A stretch of 64,000 nt of DNA. Source: Janthinobacterium agaricidamnosum NBRC 102515 = DSM 9628. Its GTDB lineage: Bacteria; Pseudomonadota; Gammaproteobacteria; Burkholderiales; Burkholderiaceae_D. The notes beneath the pieces were generated by a model. It worked only from the letters and a program-made list of their open reading frames with translations. It did no database searches and had not been told where the DNA came from. Position numbers and translations under genes: made by a program. Shown piece by piece: positions 44,482-53,354 of the stretch. The first letter of the stretch is position 1; every line of letters begins with the position of its first letter. The stretch is from assembly GCF_000723165.1 (NCBI RefSeq), contig NZ_HG322949.1:4410019-4474018 (forward strand). Reading direction: 5' to 3'.

Positions 44482-45876
44482 ATGCCCCATGCCACCCTGA
44501 CCCTGCCCGCCGTCCGCAATGAAGTATCCGCGCTGTGGAAGCTGGCGTGGCCGATGCTGATCGGCCAGCTCGCCACCGTCGGCATGGGGGTGGCCGACGT
44601 CGCCATGACCGGCCATGCCAGCGCCGAGGAACTGGCGGCGGTGTCGCTCGGTACCGCGATCTGGACCATCGTACTGGTCACCGTCAGCGGCATCATGATC
44701 GCCATCAATACGCTGGTGGCGCACGAGGTCGGCGCGGCACGGCTCGACCGCATCCCGCACATCGTGCGCCAGTCGATGTGGAAAGCGGCCGGCATCGGCC
44801 TGCTGGCCTGCCTGCTGACCAACCTGGCCGCGCTGGTGTTCGACCATTTGTACCTGGCGCCGCAAGTGAGCCGCAAGGCCGCGCTGTTCGTGCACATCAT
44901 CAGCACCGCGCTGCCGGCCTTCGCCGCCTACCGCGCGCTGTACGGCTACAGCGCCAGCATCAACCAGACCAAGCCGGTGATGGTCATCGCGCTCGGCGCG
45001 CTGCTGCTCAATATCCTGATCAACTGGCTGCTGATCTATGGCCACTGGGGCTTGCCGGTGTTGGGCGGACTCGGCTGCGCGGTCGCCACCAGCGCCTGCA
45101 CCTGGCTGATGCTGGCCGCGATGCTGGTCTATATCCGCGCGGCGCCGGCCTACCGCGCCACTTATCCATGGGGCCGCTGGGAGTGGCCGCACTGGCCGCA
45201 ATTGCGCGCCATGCTGCAGCTCGGCCTGCCGATCGGCGTCACTTATTTCGCCGAGGTCAGCGCGTTCGCCATCATCAGCCTGCTGGTGGCGCGATACGGC
45301 GTGGTGCAAGTGTCGGCGCACCAGATCGCGCTCAATTTCTCCTCGCTGGTGTTCATGGCCCCGCTGTCGTTCGGCATCGCGCTGGTGACGCGGGTCGGCC
45401 AGTCGGTCGGCGAAAATAATCCGCGCAAGGCGCGCTTCGTGTCGTGGGTAGGGGTGGCCATGTCGCTGTCGGCGGCGCTGGTGTCGGCGGCAGGCATCAC
45501 GCTGTTTCGCCATGAAATCGCGCGCGGCTACACGTCCGACCCGGCGGTGCGGGAACTGTGCGCGCAATTGCTGCTGTTCGCCGCACTGTTCCAGTTATCG
45601 GACGCGACCCAGGTCGCCACCGCGTGCGCGATCCGCGGCTACAAGGTGACGCGCCCGCCGATGCTGATCCAGTTGCTGGCGTTCTGGGGCTTTTCGCTGC
45701 CGCTCGGTTATGTGCTGGGACTGGCGCCGGGCTGGTTTCCATGGTCGCCGGCGGCGCCGATGCAAGCCGCCGGTTTCTGGATCGGCCTGGTGCTCGGCCT
45801 GACGGTGGCGGCGGTGCTGCTGACCTGGTATTTGAACCGCTTGTCGCTGGACCGGATACGCGAGGCGCAATTTTAA
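44482..45876 (+). CDS. MATE family efflux transporter
   Basis: This 464-residue membrane protein with about 12 helices belongs to the NorM-like MATE group that exports cationic drugs with sodium or protons. It starts WKLAWPMLIGQLATVGMGVA and has two homologous halves, the second from about residue 245 (MLQLGLPIGVTYFAEVSAFA). PMLIGQ and HQIALNFSSLVFMAPLS are typical. It is divergent from cbpA, and no regulator is adjacent. Confidence 0.88.
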   Translation: MPHATLTLPAVRNEVSALWKLAWPMLIGQLATVGMGVADVAMTGHASAEELAAVSLGTAIWTIVLVTVSGIMIAINTLVAHEVGAARLDRIPHIVRQSMWKAAGIGLLACLLTNLAALVFDHLYLAPQVSRKAALFVHIISTALPAFAAYRALYGYSASINQTKPVMVIALGALLLNILINWLLIYGHWGLPVLGGLGCAVATSACTWLMLAAMLVYIRAAPAYRATYPWGRWEWPHWPQLRAMLQLGLPIGVTYFAEVSAFAIISLLVARYGVVQVSAHQIALNFSSLVFMAPLSFGIALVTRVGQSVGENNPRKARFVSWVGVAMSLSAALVSAAGITLFRHEIARGYTSDPAVRELCAQLLLFAALFQLSDATQVATACAIRGYKVTRPPMLIQLLAFWGFSLPLGYVLGLAPGWFPWSPAAPMQAAGFWIGLVLGLTVAAVLLTWYLNRLSLDRIREAQF

Positions 45877-46086
45877 AAAGCTACAAGTCAAACAATAAGC
45901 GCGCCAAAGACCGCCGACTTGCCGTTTTCACCAAAGGAAAATCGGCGATCGGCCCGCTATTGCGTGGCACGCCGTATCGCTTAAACAGCACCGCTGTGGT
46001 ATCTTCTTACGGTTGAGCAATACGATGACACCGGATTGCCCTGCATGCGCCCTCTTTTCTTCACCGAAACATTCAGCGAGACCTCC

Positions 46087-48306
46087 ATGCGTTTTATTCT
46101 TTGTTTCCTGGCCGCTCTGGCCAGCGTGCCGGCAACGGCCGAGCGCCTGACCCTGGACCGCATCCAGGCCGATCCGGCCCTGGCCGGCCCCGACGTGCGC
46201 TCCCTGAAAGTGTCGCCGGACGGCGCCCGCGTGACTTTTTTACGCGGCCGTCCCGACAACCAGTTCCAGTTCGACCTGTGGGAATTCAACCTGAAGGACA
46301 AGGCCGCGCACCGGCTGGTCGACTCCAAGGCACTGGCGCCGAAAGAAGAGCTGTCGGACGCCGAAAAAGCGCGCCGCGAACGCGAACGCACCGCCAGCCT
46401 GAACGGCATCCTGAGCTATAGCTGGTCGCCCGACGGCAAGCAATTGCTGGTGCCGCTGGCCGGCAAGCTTTACCTGGTCGATGTGGCCCAACCCGACGCC
46501 GCGCGGCTGGTCGCCAGCGGCGACGTGCTGGACCCGAAAATCTCGCCGAAGGGCCGTTACCTGTCTTTCGTGCGCCAGCAAAACCTGTTCGTGATCGACT
46601 TGAAGACCGGCCAGGAACGCCAGTTGACCAGCGATGGCGCGGGCACGGTGCATAACGGCGAGGCCGAATTCGTGGCGCAGGAAGAAATGCACCAGCTCAC
46701 CGGTTATTACTGGGCGCCGGACGATTCCGCGATCGCCTACAAACGCTACGACGAAGCGCCGGTGCCGGTGGTGCGCCGCTTTGAAATCTTCGCCGACCGC
46801 ACCGACGTCGTCGAGCAGCGCTACCCGGCCGCCGGCGATCCCAACGTGCTGGTGCAATTGCGCATCGTGTCGCCGCAAACCGGCGCGCAACGCCAGGTCG
46901 ACCTGGGCCCGGACAGCGACATCTACCTGGTGCGCGCCGACTGGAGCGCGGACAGCAAGGACCTGGTCTACCAGCGCCAGTCGCGCGACCAGAAGCGCCT
47001 GGACCTGGTCGCCGTCGATGCGGCCACGCTGGCCCAGCGCACCTTGCTGACCGAAACCTCGAAAACCTGGGTCAGCATCAACGACGACCTGTACTTCCTG
47101 AAAAACCGCAAGGGCTTCATCTGGTCGTCCGAGCGCAGCGGCCGCAACCACCTGTACCTGTACGATATGAACGGCGCCTTGCTGCATCCGATTTCGAGCG
47201 GCGCATGGGGCATCGACAATGTGCTGGCGGTGAATGAAAAAGCCGGCCGCGTGTTCGTCTCATCGAACCGCGACGCGGTGATCGACAAGCAAACCTACGC
47301 GCTGGCGATCGATGGCAGCACGGCCGACCAGCCGAAGCGCATCACCCAGGCCGACGGCTGGCATGAATCGTCGTTTGCCCGCAATGGCGAAGTGTTCGTC
47401 GATACTTTCTCCGATCCGGCCACCCCGCCGCAAGTGAGCATCCGCCGTCCGGACGGTGCGATGGTCGGCTGGCTGGAACACAATGAGCTGAAGACCGGCC
47501 ATCCGTACGCGCCCTACCTGGCCGACCATTTGCCGACCGAGTACGGCAGCATGCAGTCGAAGGATGGCCAGACTTTGTATTATTCGCTGATCAAGCCATC
47601 GAACTTCAATCCGGCCAAACGCTATCCGGTATTCCTGTCGACCTACGGCGGCCCGCATTCGCAGCACGTGACGCGCCGTTGGGACAGCAAGGGCTTCGAC
47701 CAGTACATGGCGCAACAGGGTTATGTGGTGTTCCGGCTGGATAACCGCGGCTCGTCGCGCCGCGAACGCGCTTTCACCGATGCGATCTATCACAACCTCG
47801 GCAAGGCCGAAGTCGAAGACCAGCTGACCGGCATAGACTGGCTGGGCAAGCAGAGTTTTGTCGATGCCAGACGCATCGGCGTGTTCGGCTGGAGCTACGG
47901 CGGTTTCATGACCTTGCGCCTGCTGTCGGCCGCATCCGACAAGATCGCGATGGGCGTGTCGGTGGCGCCGGTGACCGACTGGTCGCTGTACGACACCCAC
48001 TATACCGAGCACTTCCTCGGCATGCCGAAGGAAAATGCCGCCGGCTACCAGGACAGCACGGTGTTCGCGCACCTGGACGGCTTGAAATCGCCGCTGCTGC
48101 TAATCCACGGCATGGCCGACGATAACGTACTATTTACCAATACCACGCGCATGATCGATGCGCTGGTCAACCGTGGCGTGCAATTCGACCTGATGACGTA
48201 TCCGGGCGCGAAACACGGCATCTCGTCGCGCGCCGGCCAGCGCCATGTGTACGCCAGGATCGCCGCGTTCTTCAACCAGCACCTGGGCGGCGGCAGCGCG
48301 CCCTGA
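46087..48306 (+). CDS. S9 family peptidase, dipeptidyl peptidase IV type
   Basis: This is a 739-residue secreted serine peptidase. A signal peptide (RFILCFLAALASVPATA) is followed by an eight-blade beta-propeller (about 40-480) and an alpha/beta hydrolase domain. The triad is Ser603 (FGWSYGGFM), Asp678 (HGMADDNVLF) and His710 (GAKHGIS). Glu199-Glu200 (QEEMHQL) matches the double Glu that holds the free N-terminus in DPP-IV. It should release X-Pro dipeptides from peptides in the periplasm. The start at 46087 begins the signal peptide; an earlier frame start adds a charged leader. Confidence 0.92.
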   Translation: MRFILCFLAALASVPATAERLTLDRIQADPALAGPDVRSLKVSPDGARVTFLRGRPDNQFQFDLWEFNLKDKAAHRLVDSKALAPKEELSDAEKARRERERTASLNGILSYSWSPDGKQLLVPLAGKLYLVDVAQPDAARLVASGDVLDPKISPKGRYLSFVRQQNLFVIDLKTGQERQLTSDGAGTVHNGEAEFVAQEEMHQLTGYYWAPDDSAIAYKRYDEAPVPVVRRFEIFADRTDVVEQRYPAAGDPNVLVQLRIVSPQTGAQRQVDLGPDSDIYLVRADWSADSKDLVYQRQSRDQKRLDLVAVDAATLAQRTLLTETSKTWVSINDDLYFLKNRKGFIWSSERSGRNHLYLYDMNGALLHPISSGAWGIDNVLAVNEKAGRVFVSSNRDAVIDKQTYALAIDGSTADQPKRITQADGWHESSFARNGEVFVDTFSDPATPPQVSIRRPDGAMVGWLEHNELKTGHPYAPYLADHLPTEYGSMQSKDGQTLYYSLIKPSNFNPAKRYPVFLSTYGGPHSQHVTRRWDSKGFDQYMAQQGYVVFRLDNRGSSRRERAFTDAIYHNLGKAEVEDQLTGIDWLGKQSFVDARRIGVFGWSYGGFMTLRLLSAASDKIAMGVSVAPVTDWSLYDTHYTEHFLGMPKENAAGYQDSTVFAHLDGLKSPLLLIHGMADDNVLFTNTTRMIDALVNRGVQFDLMTYPGAKHGISSRAGQRHVYARIAAFFNQHLGGGSAP

Positions 48307-48345
48307 GCCGCCCACCCACCGTCCGTTGATGCATGACGGGCAAAA

Positions 48346-48370
48346 AAACAGCCGCTTGAAGCGGCTGTTT
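48346..48370. terminator. Bidirectional terminator between the DPP-IV and CsbD genes
   Basis: AAACAGCCGC pairs with GCGGCTGTTT around TTGAA, with A-rich and T-rich flanks. It serves two convergent genes. Confidence 0.85.
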
Positions 48371-48390
48371 TCTTATTCCTGGACGCAAGC

Positions 48391-48573
48391 TTAACGCTTG
48401 GTCGCGTCCTTGACGGCTTCCTTCAGATTGCCCACTTGCTGCTGGGCCTTGCCTTCGGCCTGGTTCAACAAGCCCTTGGCTTGCTGTTCCTTGCTGCCGA
48501 CCAGTTTACCGGCTTCTTCCTGGATTTTGCCGCCGATGTCCTTGACTGCCCCTTTGACTTGATCTTGGTTCAT
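48391..48573 (-). CDS. CsbD family stress protein
   Basis: This 60-residue hydrophilic protein (MNQDQVKGAVKDIGGKIQEE, then GKLVGSKEQQAKGLLNQAEG) belongs to the CsbD family, which general stress pathways induce in many bacteria. AGGAATGCAAA precedes the ATG at 48573. The molecular role is unknown. Confidence 0.88.
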   Translation of the reverse strand: MNQDQVKGAVKDIGGKIQEEAGKLVGSKEQQAKGLLNQAEGKAQQQVGNLKEAVKDATKR

Positions 48574-48808
48574 TTTGCATTCCTCGCTTAATCGGTTAAT
48601 ACATCTGATACCGAACCAGTTTCGGCTCGCCTTGCGGACCACACGATGTTGTTCGTGTCGATGTAGTGAGATTAAAGGATCATGCTGGCAAGCTCTGTAC
48701 GGTTCCTCACATAAACAAAAATCACGTCAATTCAATTACTTATGCTGGCCGGCCATGGCGGCGGCGCCCTGCCGCGCCGCCGCAACCGCTGGTCAATCCG
48801 TCAACACC

Positions 48809-50878
48809 TTACCAGACCCGCACGCGCTGTTCCGGCGCCAGGTACAACTGCTGCCCCGGCTGGACGCCGAAGGCCTGGTACCAGGCGTCGAGGTTGCGCA
48901 CGGTGGCGCTGCGGTACGCCGCCGGCGCGTGACCGTCGGTCAGAATTTGCTGGCGCACAGCCGCCTCGCGCGCCTTGTTACGCCAGGTGTGCGCAAACCC
49001 GAGGAAAAATTGCCGGTCGGCGTCAGCCTGCACCGGCTTGCCTTGCTGCGACGCCTTGAACGCATCGTAGGACACCGCCAGCCCGGCCAGGTCGGCCAGG
49101 TTTTCGCTCAGCGTCAACTGGCCGTTGACAGCCAGGTCGGGGAACGGTTGGTAGGTCGAATACTGCGCCGCCAGCGTACCGGCGGCAGCCTTGAAATGCG
49201 CCAGGTCGGCTTCGCTCCACCAGTCGCGCCAGCGGCCCTGGGCGTCGAATTGCGCGCCCTGGTCGTCGAAGCTGTGGCTGATTTCATGGCCGATGGTGGC
49301 GCCGATGCCGCCATAGTTGGCCGCGTCCGATGCATTCGGATCGAAGAATGGCGCTTGCAAGATCGCCGCCGGGAAGTTCAGCGCATTTTGCAGCGGCAGG
49401 TTGACCGCGTTGACCAGTTGCGCCGGCATCGCCCATTCGCTGCGGTCGACCGGCTTGCCCAGCTTCGCCAATTCCTGGCGGTAGTGGAATTGCTCGGCGC
49501 GCAGCGCATTACCCAAGGCGTCGTGACGGCCGATCTTCAAGCCGTCATAACTTTTCCAGTGGTCCGGATACGCCACGCCGACGTACAGGGTTTTCAATTT
49601 TTCCTGCGCCTGCGCCTTGGTGGCAGGCGCCATCCAGTCGAGCCGGTCGATGCGGCGCGAGAACGCGGCGACGATATTGCTGACCATGTGCTGCACGCGC
49701 ACTTTCGATTCAGGCGGAAAATACTGTTCGACGTACAGCTTGCCGACCGCGTCGCTCAGCGCCGCATTGGTCGAGGCCAGGCCGCGTTTCCAGCGCGCCG
49801 ACTGTTGCGGCGTGCCGCTCAGCGCGCGGCCGTAAAAGGCGAAACGCTGCTCGGACACAGCTTTCGGCAAGGTCGTCGCAAAATGGTTGATCGTATGAAA
49901 GCTGAGGAAATCCTTCCAGGTCGACAGCGGCGTGGCCGCCACCAGCGCCGCGGTACCGGTGAAGGCGCCCGGATGCCAGACGATGAAATCGCGCTGGCCG
50001 GCCAGGCCGGCGCTGGCGAAAAAAGCGTTCCAGTCCAGGCCGGGCGCCTTGCTGGCGAAATCGCTGCTGCGCCACTGGTTGTTGCCCTTGGCGACATCGG
50101 CCGAATCTTCGCGGCTGGCGTGGACTTCGGCGATGTTGCGCTCCAGTTCGAACACGCGCGCGGCGCGGGCTTCGGCATCGGCATCACCGCCGGCCAGCTT
50201 CAGCATGCTGGCGATATAAGCTTGGTATTGCGTGCGCAGCCCGGCCATGCGCGGGCTGTCGGTCAGGTAATACGCGCGGTCCGGCATGCCCAGACCGCCT
50301 TGCAGCAGGTACGGCACATTGTGCGAGGTCTCGTTCAGGTTTTGGGCGATCCACAGGCCGAACAGGTTTTCAGTGAAAAATCTGGTATCGTTAAGCGGAT
50401 CGACGTCGGCCCGCAAACTGGTGCCCAGCGCGTGCGCCAGGGCGGTCTTGTCGCGCAAGCCATCGATGCTCTTGAGCAACGGCTTTAATGGCGCCAAACC
50501 TTTGGCTTCGATCCCCGCCTCATCCATATAGGCTTGATAATAAGCGCTGACCTGCTTCGCCTCGGCCGAGGCGGTCCGGTTGGCCGGAATGGCGGCGATC
50601 AATTTGAGGAGGCGCTGGTTGCCGCTCTCGGACAGACTGGCGAACGAACCCCAGCTGCTGCGGTCGGCCGGAATCTCGGTCTCTTGCATCCAGCTACCGT
50701 TGGCGTAGTCATAAAAGTTATCGCCAGGCAAAACTACAGCGCTGGCCGCTTGCCCAGCCGCAGGGCTGGACTGGTCCGCCGCGAAGGTTGGCGCCAGGGT
50801 CAGCGAGGCGCCCCAGAATGCCATGGCGATGGCGATTTTCAGGGGAGTCCGGTGCAATGACGGGTTGCTAGATGGCAT
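48809..50878 (-). CDS. M13 family zinc metallopeptidase (neprilysin/PepO-like)
   Basis: This 689-residue secreted peptidase has a basic N-terminus and signal segment (IAIAMAFWGASLTLAPTFAA). The zinc site is His531-Glu532-x-x-His535 in GATIGHEISHSFDDQG, and the third ligand is Glu592 in SENLADLAGL. VNAVNLPLQNALNFPAAIL matches the substrate-binding region, and the C-terminal Trp (RVRVW) is conserved in M13 enzymes. It would cut short peptides in the periplasm. It is monocistronic and diverges from the HDOD gene. Confidence 0.92.
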   Translation of the reverse strand: MPSSNPSLHRTPLKIAIAMAFWGASLTLAPTFAADQSSPAAGQAASAVVLPGDNFYDYANGSWMQETEIPADRSSWGSFASLSESGNQRLLKLIAAIPANRTASAEAKQVSAYYQAYMDEAGIEAKGLAPLKPLLKSIDGLRDKTALAHALGTSLRADVDPLNDTRFFTENLFGLWIAQNLNETSHNVPYLLQGGLGMPDRAYYLTDSPRMAGLRTQYQAYIASMLKLAGGDADAEARAARVFELERNIAEVHASREDSADVAKGNNQWRSSDFASKAPGLDWNAFFASAGLAGQRDFIVWHPGAFTGTAALVAATPLSTWKDFLSFHTINHFATTLPKAVSEQRFAFYGRALSGTPQQSARWKRGLASTNAALSDAVGKLYVEQYFPPESKVRVQHMVSNIVAAFSRRIDRLDWMAPATKAQAQEKLKTLYVGVAYPDHWKSYDGLKIGRHDALGNALRAEQFHYRQELAKLGKPVDRSEWAMPAQLVNAVNLPLQNALNFPAAILQAPFFDPNASDAANYGGIGATIGHEISHSFDDQGAQFDAQGRWRDWWSEADLAHFKAAAGTLAAQYSTYQPFPDLAVNGQLTLSENLADLAGLAVSYDAFKASQQGKPVQADADRQFFLGFAHTWRNKAREAAVRQQILTDGHAPAAYRSATVRNLDAWYQAFGVQPGQQLYLAPEQRVRVW

Positions 50879-51026
50879 GGTGATCCTTTCCGCTTCATGT
50901 ATGAAAATAATATCCCGCCAGAGCTTATCAGGGCTGCTTTAAGAGAACCTGAAATTTTTTGCGCGGCCTTGAAAATGAGCATATAGTTAATCGGCGGTAA
51001 AAACAGCCCACCATCTGGAGACCCCC

Positions 51027-51854
51027 ATGAAACTTGAGGCGCTATTTCAACATTCGCAAGCTTTGCCGGCAGCACCCAAAGTGGTCGCCGAGTTGATCAA
51101 TAGTTTCAACGATGCCGGGGTCTCGACGGAGGAAATCGCCGCCAAGGTGGCCGCCGATCCGGTGTTGAGCGCCAAATTGCTGCGCCTGGCCAATTCCGCC
51201 TACTACCACGTGTCGCGCAGCATCGGCACGGTCGACGATGCGGTGCTGATGCTGGGTTTCGTGACGGTACGCACGCTGGTCATCAGTTCCGGCCTGGTCA
51301 GCGGCTTTAAAAGCGTACCCGGCCTCGACTTGAAGCAATTCTGGCGCTACAGCCTGCACACCGCCGTCTCGGCCAAGTGGATCGCCAGGGAAGCCGGCGA
51401 AAATACCGATTTGGCGTTTACCATCGGCATGATGCACGCCATCGGCCAATTGGTGATCCATGCGGCGATGCCGGAACAAGCCATGCAACTGGACAAGATC
51501 GCCGGACCGCTCGATTCGCGCCGGCTGGATGCCGAACAAGTTTCGCTGGGTTACTGTTTTGCCGATGTCGGCGCCGAACTGGCCAGTCGCTGGAAATTCC
51601 CGGCCCCGTTCGGCGCGGCCATCGCCGCCTTCCCGGCCCCGCTGGCGGCCGCGCCGCTGAACCGGATGGCAGCCGTGGTGCATCTGGCGGCGTGGCGCGC
51701 GCGCATCGATGAAAGCCAGCTGACATCGGATGAAGCGAGCGCCTGCTATCCGACCGAAGTTGCCGCCGCGCTCGGCCTGAAAAGGGGCGTCTTGACCGAC
51801 AATATGCCGTCGCCGGATGAATTAAGTGCCGGACTGGAAGAACTGGTCGCATGA
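51027..51854 (+). CDS. HDOD domain signalling protein
   Basis: This 275-residue protein is almost entirely an HDOD domain (about 8-205), with LPAAPKVVAELINSFNDAGV, DPVLSAKLLRLANSAYYHVS and FTIGMMHAIGQLVIHAAMP. HDOD proteins are HD-like helical domains without full phosphodiesterase motifs and regulate motility, competence or stress in several bacteria. It has no GGDEF, EAL or receiver partner domain. The downstream FliT-like gene has its own flagellar-type promoter, so a link to motility is possible but unproven. Confidence 0.87.
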   Translation: MKLEALFQHSQALPAAPKVVAELINSFNDAGVSTEEIAAKVAADPVLSAKLLRLANSAYYHVSRSIGTVDDAVLMLGFVTVRTLVISSGLVSGFKSVPGLDLKQFWRYSLHTAVSAKWIAREAGENTDLAFTIGMMHAIGQLVIHAAMPEQAMQLDKIAGPLDSRRLDAEQVSLGYCFADVGAELASRWKFPAPFGAAIAAFPAPLAAAPLNRMAAVVHLAAWRARIDESQLTSDEASACYPTEVAAALGLKRGVLTDNMPSPDELSAGLEELVA

Positions 51855-51881
51855 AGCCGAGCGGCCAGACCCTGTAAACAT

Positions 51882-51901
51882 GCGGCTTTCGGGCCGCTTT
51901 T
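51882..51901 (+). terminator. Terminator after the HDOD gene
   Basis: GCGGC pairs with GCCGC around TTTCGG and is followed by TTTT. It lies 28 bases after the stop and before the flagellar-type promoter. Confidence 0.6.
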
Positions 51902-51942
51902 ACCCTCTTTAAAAATATTTTCAATTATTTTTCAAAAAACCC

Positions 51943-51969
51943 TAAAGTTCCCCCTGAGCCCGCCGTTAA
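51943..51969 (+). promoter_or_regulatory. Sigma-28 (FliA) type promoter for the FliT-like gene
   Basis: TAAAGTTC, an 11-base spacer and GCCGTTAA match the flagellar consensus TAAAGTTT-N11-GCCGATAA at 14 of 16 positions. Transcription would start about 37 bases before the ATG at 52016. Confidence 0.7.
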
Positions 51970-52015
51970 TCTAGACAAGCGGTAATCCATTACCATTCTA
52001 GACATAGGTGTGCTC

Positions 52016-52306
52016 ATGACTTCCAACGATGTTCTCGCTGTATATGAAAATATTGCCGGACTGACCAATCAAATGGTCGTGGCGGCGCGCGGCAGCGACT
52101 GGGATGGCTTGAGCAAACTGGAAGGTCAGTGCGCTACCGAAGCCAGTGCGGTTGCCGGCGGCGCCGTACCGGCCCTGAGCGGCGCGCCGCGCATGCGCAA
52201 AATCGACTTGCTGCGCCAGATCCTGGCCAACGACCGCGAAATCCGCAACGTCACCGAACCGTGGATGGCGCAATTGGCCAAGGTAATGCCGGAAGCACGG
52301 CTGTAA
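52016..52306 (+). CDS. fliT: FliT-like flagellar protein
   Basis: This 96-residue helical protein (NDVLAVYENIAGLTNQMVVA, then MRKIDLLRQILANDREIRNV) resembles FliT, the small chaperone of the filament cap FliD. The sigma-28 type promoter upstream supports a late flagellar role. No other flagellar gene is adjacent, so this is an isolated copy. ATG 52016 has AGGTG upstream; a GTG at 52010 is an alternative. Confidence 0.68.
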   Translation: MTSNDVLAVYENIAGLTNQMVVAARGSDWDGLSKLEGQCATEASAVAGGAVPALSGAPRMRKIDLLRQILANDREIRNVTEPWMAQLAKVMPEARL

Positions 52307-52324
52307 TAGCAACAGTCATCATCG

Positions 52325-52347
52325 AAAGCGCCCGCGGGCGCTTTTTT
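52325..52347 (+). terminator. Terminator after the FliT-like gene
   Basis: AAAGCGCCC and GGGCGCTTT form a perfect nine-pair stem followed by a T-tract, 18 bases after the stop. Confidence 0.9.
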
Positions 52348-52517
52348 TACGCCTGGTCTGAGGGTGGTACGCCGGCGTGTTCGGTTTCCTACTCGACATA
52401 ATCGAGATACATCCGGCGACTACAGTGCGGCATGGGCTCAAGGCTTGCTGTTGGATACCAACGGCAAGCATACGGCCCCCAGTTTGCCCACCCTTCTTTA
52501 TTAGCCAGGAAATATCC

Positions 52518-53042
52518 ATGATGAAATCGCTTCAGCTCGGCTTGCTCGCCGTCGCATTGGCGTCGTCCGCGTTCGCCGCCGCCCCGGCTACCGGGCCGGC
52601 CACTGTCCCCGCCGCGAATACCGCAAGCGCTTCGCCCATCTATGGCGTGACCATCCCCGATGGATACCGCAAGTGGGAAATGATCGCGCCAGCCCATGAG
52701 ACCGATCCGCTCAACGAGTTGCGCGTAGTGCTAGGCAATCCGATCGCGATGAAGGCGATCGAGGCCAACTCGCTGCCCTTCCCGGACGGCACCATCCTCG
52801 CCAAGCTGGCCTGGAAGCATGTGCAATCGACCGAATCGCCACCCGCCTACGTTCCCGGTGCGGCCACCACCGTGCAATTCATGGTCAAGGACTCGAAAAA
52901 ATACGCCAGCACCGGCGGCTGGGGATTTGGCCGCTTCATCAACGGCAAGGCCACCGATGAAGCGCAGCACCAGACCTGCTTCGCTTGCCATCAAGCATTG
53001 GTGAAGAATCACGATTTTGTGTTTACCCGCCTGGCGCCGTAA
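52518..53042 (+). CDS. Cytochrome P460 family protein
   Basis: This 174-residue secreted protein has a signal peptide (LGLLAVALASSAFAA). A P460 beta-sheet domain begins YGVTIPDGYRKWEMIAPAHE, and a single heme c motif Cys-Phe-Ala-Cys-His (QTCFACHQALVKN) lies near the C-terminus. Known P460 proteins oxidise hydroxylamine or bind NO in the periplasm; many homologues have no assigned substrate. AGGAAA lies before the ATG at 52518. It ends in an intergenic region rich in hairpins. Confidence 0.85.
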   Translation: MMKSLQLGLLAVALASSAFAAAPATGPATVPAANTASASPIYGVTIPDGYRKWEMIAPAHETDPLNELRVVLGNPIAMKAIEANSLPFPDGTILAKLAWKHVQSTESPPAYVPGAATTVQFMVKDSKKYASTGGWGFGRFINGKATDEAQHQTCFACHQALVKNHDFVFTRLAP

Positions 53043-53354
53043 TAAGCGGGAGCGGCACGAGAATTCTGGAGAGCGAGCACCAGGTATCTCCTGGTGTCGC
53101 CTCTTCGCCGGTTGCATCCGGCGTCCGCGAGCGCATTGCCGGCATCGCGGACCGCTTCCGGATCAGGACGTTTATGCAACGTGAACACCTGTGATCCGCG
53201 CCACGCCATCGGTGGTGACTGCGGCAGGTCCTGACCCGTTTTTTTGTAGTGCATGACCGTAGCCCATCACTACTGAATTAAGTATAAGCCAATATTTTAA
53301 ATTTAGGCAACTGAATTGAAATACAGGAATATTTTTCTTTAAGTAATTTTCTGA
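53043..53354. other. Convergent intergenic region with a run of four hairpins
   Basis: There is no gene between the convergent P460 and FimV-like genes. Four stem-loops follow in series: 53074-53100, 53106-53123, 53123-53152 and 53159-53198. The last 100 bases are AT-rich. Confidence 0.55.
53074..53198. repeat. Cluster of stem-loops
   Basis: The stems are CACCAGG/CCTGGTG, CGCCGG/CCGGCG, GTCCGCGA/TCGCGGAC and CGGATC/GATCCG. None has a T-tract. It could be a structured 3' region for one or both genes, or a degenerate repeat element. Confidence 0.5.

Noticed and set aside
45877..46086. Small coding region between the MATE and DPP-IV genes
   Set aside because: The frames are short, without ribosome binding site or family resemblance. 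Only a weak inverted repeat (CGCCGA with TCGGCG) is present.
48575..50488. 637-codon plus-strand frame opposite the M13 peptidase
   Set aside because: It starts inside the CsbD leader and has no motif. The minus-strand M13 gene has full catalytic signatures.
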